Assembly (NCBI RefSeq): GCF_901709675.1
Contig: NC_051099.1
Coordinates: 4,588,001 to 4,652,000, forward strand
Reading direction: 5' to 3'
DNA: 64,000 nt
Origin: Syngnathus acus
Taxonomy: Eukaryota; Chordata; Actinopteri; Syngnathiformes; Syngnathidae
Shown here piece by piece: positions 11,601-21,581 of this stretch. The position numbers and the translations under genes are program-made. Each line of letters begins with the position of its first letter. Position 1 is the first letter of the stretch. A model generated the notes under the pieces. It searched no databases, had not been told where the DNA came from, and worked only from the letters and a program-made list of their open reading frames with translations.

Positions 11601-14600
11601 TTGTCTTCACTTTTAATATATATATTTTTTTTTAATATTTGACCAGTTTTCACTCGTCTGATTTGAAAACGAGTTATTTGTCAGTTTGTTTTGTCGCTTT
11701 TACTGTATATAATATGAGGTGCTCATACATTTATTTGGGTTGACAGTCATAATGGCCCTCCGAAAGAAGCTATGACTACAATGCGGCCCGCGAAAAAAAA
11801 GCGTTTGACACCCCTGTTTTAGACATTTGAATCGTCGATGACTTCTAAATACATGTGATGAATAACTTCTGTTTCCACAGGATAAGGAAGCCAAAAGTTT
11901 AGTCCGAAACACTGACAATATGGAAGGTATAGTATTATTTTTTTTGACTGAAGACAAAATACATTAGCCACGAATTTGGTATCCCTAACATAATATACAT
12001 GTATTCTTTACTATTTCTGTTTAATATGTAGTGGCCACATCCATCAAGATGGAAATTGATGAGCCTGAAATTCAGCAGTGTCCCGACGTGAGGGAGGAAC
12101 AACAACACGTGAAGCCAGTAGATGAGAATGGACAAATTGGGGACAACCGTCAAAGTCTGGTGACAATATTCAGACAGGCTGCGATCCTGGGGAAAAAAAA
12201 CACCAGTTTCACAGAGCTCTCTGAAGCGGAAAAAGAGTATTTCATCCAGGACCTCAACATGTGCCACTGGTTCCGGAAGGAGAATAAATGGGCACTGTCC
12301 ATGAGTGAAGCTGAAATTGTGACATTACTCATAGAGGGAATCCGAGAAGTCCTCCTGAAGGAGATCCAGGAATCTCCGTTCTTCTCACTTATCACAGACA
12401 AACCTGTAAAGATTGCCGAGGAGACTCACCTACCTGTTTTTGTCAGGTACGTCCGAGAATCTGCTCCAAAAGTCGAGCTGATGGGTTACTTGCCGTATGA
12501 CGTCAACTGCGATGTTGATACCCAAGCAAGAAAGCTTTCAAAGATTCTAACCGAGTCCTGGGGTTTGCCAATGGCTCACTGTCGAGGTCAAGCCTTTATG
12601 CATCTGGGCTCAGGTTACCAAAGCCTGAAGAAAATGTCTTTGGACATCCTCGAGAGCTACCCGCTTTGTGTCGTAACACCAAGCGAGTCCTGCGGCTTGG
12701 CCCATTGGCTGGTAGGCAGCGTGCCTTGCTCCTCTGTAGCCAAAATGCTGGATATCACCGAAGATTTGCTCCTCTTCTTTGACGAATCTCCCCGTCTCGG
12801 AGAACAGTTAGCGCAAGCTGTCGACGGACTGTTGAACGTGCCAAGGGAAGCTTTGGAAGAGATTCCAGAGACATTCTGTTCAAGATGGAAGAAGAGAGAG
12901 GACTTCTTTGACATACTCGCAGACACATTGGAGGGCGTTCTCAGTTGCCTCGACGCCGTCTGTTCCGACGCCAGAGGTGCCGTGGCGATGCACGCTCAAG
13001 TTCTCTCCGCCGCTCTGAAGAATGTGGATTTCATCGTCACCCTCGTCATCGTGAAGAATGCTTGCGCTCCTCTTCGTAACTGTAGCACCATCTTCCGCTG
13101 TGGCAACCCTGCTGATATTCTCTGCGAAGTGGAAAAGATCCCGCTCGTCGTCGAGAGTCTCAACAAAATGTTGGAAAATGTCAGCACGCTGCACGCGACT
13201 TGGTTTGAGCAGGCGTATCGGTTAGCCAACAAGGTAGCGCCTCATCAAATCTGTTTCTCGGAGGAGGCCAGCAGCTCCGATTCCCCCGAGGTATACTACA
13301 GGGAAAGTCTGAGTATCCCCCTCCTCAAGAGTCTCATTGATGAAATGAAGTACACCTTCTCAGACAACCACTTGAAGGCTCTATCGATCCTGTCTCTATT
13401 GCCATCCTGCAATCCGCAGCCCATTCTTCCCGAATCCACAGACAAACCTTTTAACTTCTACCTGTCAGATCTTCCAGAGCCGGATACGCTTGAGCAGGAC
13501 GTCAACGCGTGGGCCGCAGTCTGGGGAGACAAAGACCAGGATGTTGCTCCCCCAACATCCATTGCTGAAACACTGGTTCATCCCGAGTGTAAGAACCACC
13601 CAACAATTATTTTACTCCTTCGGCTAGTCGCCGTGCTGCCCAGTGTCAGCATCGAGTGCGACCTAATGAAGTCCACGTTGAATTCGATGAGGGATATTTT
13701 GAGGAACACTGTATGCAAAGGTAACAGGACGGCTCGCGTGATGCTTCTCTCTCACAACACAACGCTGCAGAGGTTGCCAGAAGTCATCGCCAAGTGTATC
13801 GAGGTCGATCCAGAGAGCAGTCCATGTCTTTCACAGGCAAGTTAGTCCATGTGCTGAACTAATCTGTCAAGACCACCTGTTTGGGTCATAGGTCAATCGT
13901 TTGCTCTGTTTGATTCTTTCATTTTCAGAGAATTCTTAACTTGTTTGGAACTGGAATGAGGAATTTGAAACTCTGACCCAAACTTAAGAGTTTAAACATC
14001 TAGTGTGTTACTTAGTTATGTGGTCTAATATATTTGTTCAGCACTGATATGTCATGTTTTAGACTAGTCAAAGCACTTTTAAATCGGCACCATCCGCATT
14101 ATGTGACCAAAATTTTGCTTTTTCTAGGTGATGGAAACCATACGAGGCCTAAATCTAGACAAAGGTAAGTGCACTGATGCGATCTCATCAATCCGAATTC
14201 TTTCTGTACCTTCAATTTTGTGTCGAGCAACATATATATTTAATTCCATTCAGTTTTATTCACATTGGATCAACAGAAGTTAGCTCGAGTTTCTTAGCAG
14301 GTCTTGAATAATAATAGTACATCAGTAAAAAAAATTCATTATTTTTTTTCACCAGGAGATGACACGGAAGACTTGTTAAATCAGGCGTCGCCAATAGTAC
14401 CCAATGCCACCAGCGAAGCATCTGAGAAGCCTGCAGATGGAGAAGAGAAATCAACCGAAGCCGAAGTCGTCGCGAAAACGGTTCAAGGGCCACGACAGCC
14501 GGTGTCGTTTTACGAGCCGCTGTTGCGTGAAGAGATTATCAAAGAGCTCTGGGATTCTCAGTTCTTCACCATCATCACCGAACAGACTGTTGACATCGAC

Positions 14601-15902
14601 GGTGAGGTTTACGTCCCACTGTGCATCAGGTACTTGAACAAACAGGACATCCAAAGTGAAGAAACACTGGCTTTCATTCCGTTCATTGAAGACTCTGCGG
14701 TTCTCTTGGAAGCGATTGAGACCACCCTCTCTGAGAAATGGGGTCTGAACATGGCGTATTGTAGAGGACAGTCCTTGCTGAGTGTCGGCAAGGTTGGAAC
14801 TCAGATGAGAGCTGTGAGTTTAGCAATAGCCAACAAATACCCTCAGGCGGTCAGGACGCTCAGCTACAGTTTGTCGCTCAACGTGTGGCTGGCCAAGTCC
14901 TCTGCAAACGAAGAAGTCGCTGATAGAACAGTACTGATTGATAAAATCTTACATTGGCTTACACAGGACGCGGAACGGCAGAACAAATTGGAAGAAATGA
15001 TTCTTCACGTATTTCAGAACAATGAAGGAAAGGGCAATGAGCTGAGGGACATGCTGATGAAGAATTGGGAGAAGAGTCACGACATGCACGAGGTGATGGC
15101 CGAGATCATCGAAGCTGTCTTGCTTTGCCTAAGCGAGCTCAAACATCAGGGAAGTGTATCGGACCAGCAGCAAGCGTGGCAGTTCTTTGATTCCATCCGA
15201 AACTTCGATTTCATCCTTTCACTGGTAGTGCTGAGACATGTCTTGCACCAAAGTAAAAAGCTAAGTCAGTCTCTTCAGGGCAAGCCCTTAGACATGTTAC
15301 TTTCTGTGAATAGTTTGCCAGATCTCAAGGCTTCACTCAGGAATTTGATGAGCGATATTGACACGCATCACAAGGCGTGGTTTGAGGAAGCTGTCTCGCT
15401 CGCATCCAAACTACACATCCCGTTGTTACATTCGGTTCTCCTCGAACCTCTGAGCGAGTTTTACAAAAATGCACTCAGCATGAAATTCGTCGAGCACGCG
15501 ATATCCGAAATCGACAACCTCTTCACCGAAAAGGTGATGGATACCTTCAGGTGTCTGGAGATTGTGCCTTACGCAATGTCCAAAGTCGAAACCAGCACTC
15601 TTAGCGGTCTGGTGCTGCGCATGTACAAGGAAGACTTGCCAGACGAGGCCTCGCTTCAAGATGAGATGAAGTTGTGGAAGGAGAAGTGGTTGGACCCCTT
15701 GGCCGGCTATCTTCCCACGACTGTACTTGACACGCTCAAGACGTCACAGATCCGAAGTTTTAGTAATATTGAGACTCTTCTGCGACTCCAGGTGATTTTG
15801 CCATTTTCAAGAAGGGAGAGTAACTTCAAGCAGGGAAAGAGAAGCTTACAGGAGTTTATGCAGCAGGAAAAGCGATCCCTCACTGAGCTCCATCCTCTGT
15901 AA
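5626..15902 (+). CDS. THAP protein with four tandem THAP12-type hAT bodies (predicted 2,460 residues)
   Basis: Eleven exons join in frame: 5626-5720, 6534-6654, 6963-7061, 7152-7185, 7366-9164, 9248-9278, 9450-11218, 11881-11926, 12032-13836, 14128-14164, 14356-15902. Residues 1-90 are a THAP finger (C5, C10, C60, H63; DDAVPTIF downstream). Four THAP12-like hAT bodies follow, at about residues 117-716, 727-1316, 1332-1933 and 1946-2460. Each has an FFS or FFT block, a WGL or WRL plus CRG block and a C-terminal dimerisation-like block. Each body is one large exon preceded by a short linker exon (34, 31, 46 and 37 nt) entering in phase 0 and leaving in phase 1, so the two-exon unit is symmetric and can be duplicated without frame loss. 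No second THAP exon fits in the short gaps between bodies. The last body lacks roughly the final 40 residues of the others. Intron 9 uses a GC donor. None of the bodies keeps the hAT aspartate after CRG, so a structural or DNA-tethering role is more likely than transposition. Separate shorter transcripts cannot be excluded. Confidence 0.75.
6736..6802. repeat. LINE-type 3'-tail fragment in an intron
   Basis: The stretch around ATCTTTATTGTCATTGT and TACAACGAAATTT is a very common fish interspersed tail, typically the 3' end of a non-LTR element. It lies in intron 2 of the tetra-module THAP gene. The family assignment is from memory. Confidence 0.4.
11355..11402. repeat. LINE-type 3'-tail fragment
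   Basis: TAGATACTTTATTGATCCCC followed by a short tail is a frequent fish non-LTR 3' end. It sits in intron 7 of the tetra-module THAP gene, just upstream of a hAT-type element. An AATAAA (about 11408) lies beside it and might act as a premature poly(A) signal. Confidence 0.4.
11487..11816 (+). mobile_element. Non-autonomous hAT-type element (330 bp) with 8-bp target duplication
   Basis: The element begins CACAGGTGTCAAACTCAAGG and ends GTTTGACACCCCTG, which are terminal inverted repeats. It is flanked on both sides by TTTTAGAC (11479-11486 and 11817-11824), a perfect 8-bp duplication typical of hAT transposition. It has no coding capacity. Two relatives lie at 22730 and 29549. It lies inside an intron of a gene itself derived from a hAT transposase. 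Confidence 0.85.
13837..14127 (+). other. GC-AG intron of the tetra-module THAP gene
   Basis: The donor reads CAG|GCAAGT, the optimal consensus for the rare GC-AG intron class, and the acceptor is TTTTCTAG|GTG. The flanking exons join in phase 0. If the intron is retained, translation stops two codons later (GCA AGT TAG), giving a protein with three hAT bodies instead of four. Confidence 0.6.
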
Positions 15903-16471
15903 AAGCTGCAGGTCTTCCATCATAGCGAGATGGTGCTGCCCACCATCCTCAAGAACAATTTGACTCTTGAGGTCCCCAAATCAAAAAGTTCTGTGTATAT
16001 TATTGATTTAATGGATTTTCCTTTTGTTGATAGTCTGCTAACCAATTTTTTTGATATATTTGATGATTTCCTGTAGTTTGTACAGTTGTACTTGTCCAAT
16101 GGGACCAACACAGCGGGGGGCGGTTGGGCGGGGTGCGTTAAAAAGCAATGATCCTTTGACGATTAGCGATGCTTTGTGTGCCTTGATGCAAATCAAATAT
16201 TTACTAATATGTTTCACAAATTGTCCCATTGGCATCTGAAACAACTACAGTAGTTGTTTTCTCATTACCAGAAATGACTCGGCTGTCATCGGTATCACTT
16301 TTTATGAGTTATTTTACTTTAAGTGTCACACTTTTCTCTCACTTGTGCACGCAATGAAATGGTTTCCCATGTTTTACGTCATATTGCAAAACTGTATTTG
16401 CTGTAAACCTAGCTTTTAAAGAATGTCTCCTTGATAGGAAAAGCATATATATTTGTCAAAAAAGTAATAAA
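15903..16471 (+). other. 3' untranslated region of the tetra-module THAP gene with poly(A) signal
   Basis: AATAAA at 16466-16471 is the first good polyadenylation signal after the stop at 15900-15902. The stretch between is non-coding and shows no other recognisable feature. Confidence 0.5.
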
Positions 16472-19240
16472 AGTGTCCAAAAAGTTTTGGTTTTTTTTTT
16501 TTTGTCTTGTAGACTATACAGTGCTTAAGACACAAGGTGGCACTGTGAGGATGTAGTTGCATTATTTCTCTTTCTTCATGAAAGGCCAAAGCAAGTTTTA
16601 GAAAATACTTGAGTTACCTTCCCAGGTTGAAAAGATACTCATGCCCTAGATTTATTTATTCACAAACACCCAAATACGCTTCACTTTTTGTCTGCCCTCC
16701 TAAAAATACAATTTTATTCAAAGTTTTTTATAAAAATTTGAAATGGAGAATGCACCTTGTACAATATTGATTGACCCATGCACCCATTCCGTTCAAAGGC
16801 AAGATTCTGCACTGATACAAAACCTGTGCTACTCTGTAATCATGTACATTCAGGTTTTAACTGTACTCTTGGGAGTGGGGTGAGTAAGGACATAGATGGC
16901 TTAAGTGGATTTTATTTCAAGATCTCCTTACAGAAGGAAAATGAAAGAAAGCCTACAGGGCAATATTCTCAGTATCACTAGCCAAAGTTTTGGCTTGAAT
17001 TATTCAGTGGCATTGTCTTCAACTTGTGAGAAACAGGATGATTTTATTTTGTAATTCAACCAAATTATTTCAATTATTCCACAAGAATCTGAACATAAAG
17101 GGTTCAAGGACTGACCCTTGAGTGACCCCACATGTTCTGGCAGATTGGAAACTTCCATTGGTCACATAACTTCTTTCCTTCAAGTAGGACCTGAGTCAAA
17201 AAAGTTGATTAAATTAATTCAAATGTCACAATGCTTATCATTTGTTTCTATTTTTAGAGAAGATTTTCCAAATGACCCTCAAAGTATGCCCTGGTCTTGC
17301 CTGTTCTGTCGGCTCATGGCACGACTGAAGGAGCGACCGCATGACTTGTTCCAAAGTGGCACCCATCTGTCACTTGAAAAGCCTTTGTCCTCAAAGCACA
17401 ATAAAGAGCTGATAACCAAATGGCGTGCAAAAGATGTGGGACTAGCCTTGTCCTACAAGGGCATAGACTAGAGAGAGACCTCTACTGCTTAATGACAATA
17501 ATCAGGAGGGCCTTGTGATGATTGGTGTTTATAAAATTGAGGCCCAGATCTTGTTTATTCATTATGACTACTATTCCACCTCTTGAATTTATATTTCACC
17601 CGTGCACATTCCAAAAACATGCATGTTAGGTTAATCGAGGATTGGCCTCAAATCAGCTGTGATAGGCAGCAACTCACCCGTGACCTTTATAAGGGTAAGC
17701 AGTAATGAAAACAAGAGTGATGGAAAAAAATGTTTTACCTCGTAATGAGCAGGAAATTTTGGAAAAAAAGAATAATTCGTAGTGCTCAAACTGGATATTT
17801 AAAATCAGCATATTTCCTTTCTTTGTGCTGCAGTTTGTGTGATAAACAAAAATGTTGTTTTGAATCCAAACCACAGATTTTTTTCTGCAAATAAAAATTT
17901 TACACAAATATGCTGATGCAGAAACGTGGCAGAAATATTACATTTTAGTTGGGAAATACGACACTACCAGATAAAAAAAAAAAAAAATCAACTATTTAAA
18001 TATAACACATTTAGTTGACAACCATCTATGCAAACCTGTTCTTCTTATCTATGACAGACACTCGACTACCTCTGCTCCGATTAATCTCGAAAATCACGTG
18101 TGGTTTCACAATCATAAACTCCAACTCCCCTCAAAGGTGTCATCCCCTGTGTTATTCAAAAGGTGAGAGGTGTGAGAAAAAAAAAAAATCAAAGGCTTTG
18201 GGTGTTGACCTCAGTTCAGGAATGAAGAGACTGAGTGTAAAAAGTCTTTCTGAAAGCGGGCCCGGTCCCGCTGGAAGCTCTGCAACACCCACACATGTAA
18301 CAATCTGTGCCCATTCACAGTTGACTGCAATGTAAAACACATCTGAGTGCAACCACAATCTGAAACATACTGGCCACAATATTAGGTACACAATATCTTC
18401 ACCCCCAAAAATATACTGCAGAGTTTTGAGTTGTATCCTATTACTTTTTATGATTCAGGGATGAATATTAGAAAAAGAGTTTGAAAACACCTAACAATGT
18501 GGTGTTTTTGATGGAGTCTTGAGATCTGGCGGCTCCAAAAGAAAAACCCAGGAACACTTGATATGCAACACAACCTGAGGCCAAGCATGTTAGCTCTAGC
18601 AGCTGGAAGGTCAAGGTCTGGACAAATAGCTCACTTCTCCCTCTGCCGAAGCACTTGAGGTGCAGGATATTCTCAGCAAAGGCGAACATTGCTTTCCCAT
18701 AGCTTTCTCTGCAACGTAAAACTAACTCGAATGTGGTTCACATTGAAGGAGGAAGGAAAAACGATGCAACTTCAGACATATTTTATTGGAAGTTATGTTG
18801 CTATCAGTAAATTGCATCCATGCAAATACTACTTTGTTGATGCATATGAGAAATTAGAAATATTATTAGAAATTTAAGACGAATATTTTAGGAAAATTGA
18901 CCAAACCAATGATGAATGAGCTACCAGAATTAGAATCAGAACACCTGACATCACTCACAAATCCAACTGAGACTAAATCTGTTGATATTTTTACATAATG
19001 GATTTTTTGTTCGTTAATGCAGCAGGTGGACAAGAAGATTGTATATACAGTCATTGACAGTTAAAAAAAAAATGGAGTATTTACTTTTTAGTTTAGTAGG
19101 CTACAGTTTAATCACTTTTTTCTACAATTTATTTATTTTTTCTGTTTTATATATATTATATTTTATATATTATATATTTATATGATTTATAAAATCAGAA
19201 TCAGTTTCACTTAAGACATAGTTCTACTTTCACCAGAATC
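16472..19240. other. Intergenic region between the THAP cluster and wnt11
   Basis: AT-rich sequence with poly-A and poly-T runs. An open frame at 17118-17471 has no recognisable domain and no splice context, so it is not called. A partial fish interspersed repeat lies at about 17590-17705. No gene is seen. Confidence 0.5.
17590..17705. repeat. Fragment of a common fish interspersed repeat
   Basis: The block with CATTCCAAAAACATGCATGT, TTAGGTTAATCGA and a CACCCGTGACC end resembles a widespread fish non-LTR-associated repeat. It is degenerate. The name of the family is not certain. Confidence 0.35.
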
Positions 19241-19697
19241 TTTATTTATATAACTCAAATAGTGAATAAATTGTTTACTGGGGTGAGCCCATGGGCGCGC
19301 CCCTGTCAGGTCGCGGAGGCGCGCTTTCTTATGCTAATTCAGGTGTGACATCAGCAGCCACATCAAAAGTGGGCTGGGGGTACTTTAGAGTCGAGTCTGC
19401 CTTCTCAGACTCACTCACACTGATCCAGCCCAAGTTTAGTTCCGCTCTCTGTTTGTGTCTCTCAGACACGCGCTCAAAAACCTGGAAAACACACAATGCT
19501 GACCTATCCGGAGTTATTTTTATTTCCCATGTTGGATTTTTTTGGACGCATCTGACTAATTAAAACAAGAAAAAAAAAAGAAGAGAGACAGACGCTTTTC
19601 CTTACTCTCCTAGGATATTTGGACCTGCTGGCGTGTGATTTCCTTACAATATTATTTGGGTTAACTTGGAAAGCGAAGTTCCGCCGGAAAAAAAAAG
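19241..19697 (+). promoter_or_regulatory. wnt11: Probable wnt11 promoter and non-coding first exon
   Basis: A GC-richer island (about 19285-19480) in otherwise AT-rich DNA contains GCGCGCC and GGCGCGC blocks and an octamer-like ATGCTAAT. It is followed by a clean splice donor at 19697/19698 (AAG|GTGAGT). The next good acceptor, with a CTTCTTCCAACAG tract, is at 21475/21476, just upstream of the wnt11 ATG. I infer a 5'UTR exon ending at 19697 spliced to 21476. The transcription start is not determined. Confidence 0.5.
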
Positions 19698-21581
19698 GTG
19701 AGTTGCAAAGTTTTGAGAACATTGTGGATATTTTTTTGTGTGACTTGATGTTAAAGTCCAATGTGCGTAAGTTCACTGTAACCTTATTTGTATGGCATTA
19801 CTTTTAAATGCACACATTTACCACAATAATCAATTATGTGACGTCAATGAAATATTTAATTTAAGAAAATAAAGCAGCAAAAGTTGATTGAAATATGAAT
19901 GAGTTTAGTTATCAACGTCTTTGCTAAAGGAAATACTTAAAAATGAGGAATTCATAAGAACATTGTAATTGAAATACTTTTGCAATTGATCGCTTCGAGG
20001 TGTTGATTGCAGTGATCGAGAACAACCTTTAAGCGAAACTAGAGAAGGAATCCGAATTAATTTGAATGAATGCTGTTAAGCCGCTTTACAGCTACAATCC
20101 CACTCCCCAGCATTTCTAACTTGTTGTAGCTTTAATTATATACTTTATACTCATTTTATGTATTTATCCATTTTGTGGTTATAGATTAACACTTAATAGA
20201 CGTGCAAGGTGTTGATTTGTCTAAATAATCGTATCAAGGATTTCAAATCAGTTTCGTTTGGGTTTGTGCCAATCAACATTAAAGTCTCATTATCTCCTTT
20301 ACCTATGCGTCTTAATGCGCTCACTTAACCACACTTCAAAAAGATCGTTTATCGACAGTTTGCTGTTGCTATCAGATTCAGCAGCTGCTGCAGCTGCTGT
20401 CCACGGGCTGCAGATTCTTGAGCTCACGTGGGCTGTTGCCACTACGGTTGAAATGTTTTTACCTGTTTAGTGAAGTGGCAGTAACACCCAGATGAAATGC
20501 AGACCGAGATGTGTGTGCAAATAAAGGAGGAGACTGGCACACTTTACTCCCTTTGGATGTTCTAAATTTATCCATTCATGAGATATTAACCAAGAAAAAC
20601 ATTCAAGAATTACAACTGGGCTTCTTTATTGTGCAATTGTGCAGCAGTGGCTCAGTATTTGTATGAACCCGGTTCGATGACTGTAAAGTGATAGTTTGAC
20701 AAAGACTATGGATAAACACCCTGCTGCTAAAGTTCAGGAGCAGAATATCCACTTAACCAAGTATAAAATTGGGACTGGTTGCTGGGGAGGTGTCAGCTTC
20801 AGAGCACTGTGGAGTCGCCCTTGAGACGCTTTACGACCTCACCCAAACATTTGTTCGGGTTGTATTCAGTTAAACAATGCAAAGTTGAATATTACCTTCA
20901 GGGATTACAAGAAGCATGAAACAAACATGCCTAGTTCCAGATATACCCAAAATGAACATCTGAATAGTCATGCATCTTTTTTTTTGCATATATTTCATAT
21001 TTAGTGCACTACACGTGATATTGTTGTTGAGGTTAAAACTTAATCAACTATTTCTTTGATTCATTTTGTAACTTGTAACATAAAACTTACTGTGAACGAG
21101 GAGTAAGCAAAAGACAACAGATCCGATAAAAAATAATCGTGTGTGCTAAATTCTTTTTTTTTTTGTTTTCCCAAAATATTGAAAAATTACAGTTATTACA
21201 GTTCGACGATATGCACACTATATATAATGATTTATTTTTATTCATCGCGAGCAATATTAATTTGATCTCATATGCACTCTCAAGTTAAAAAAAAGAATGA
21301 TCTTTTAATAAATTCTCTTGCAATGAATTTCGTAACATGAACAATGACAACATTCTTACTGTGTTTCTTTACATTATACTCATTCGCTTTCTTTGCGTCA
21401 AAAGTTTTGAGAAAGTCCGACCAACCGACCAGCAGACGGCAACCCTCCTAATGAGTTCTGTTCTTCTTCCAACAGGTTTTACCAGACAAGTCCTTGCCAT
21501 GACGGTGGACTTGTGAGGTGAAGAAGCTCAAAACAAGTATTTATATTTTTCCGCTCGGTGAACCACATTCACTGTCCAACC

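Noticed and set aside
17118-17471. Open frame of 117 codons between the THAP cluster and wnt11
   Set aside because: It has no recognisable domain, no plausible promoter or splice context and lies in AT-rich intergenic DNA. I cannot tell it from chance.
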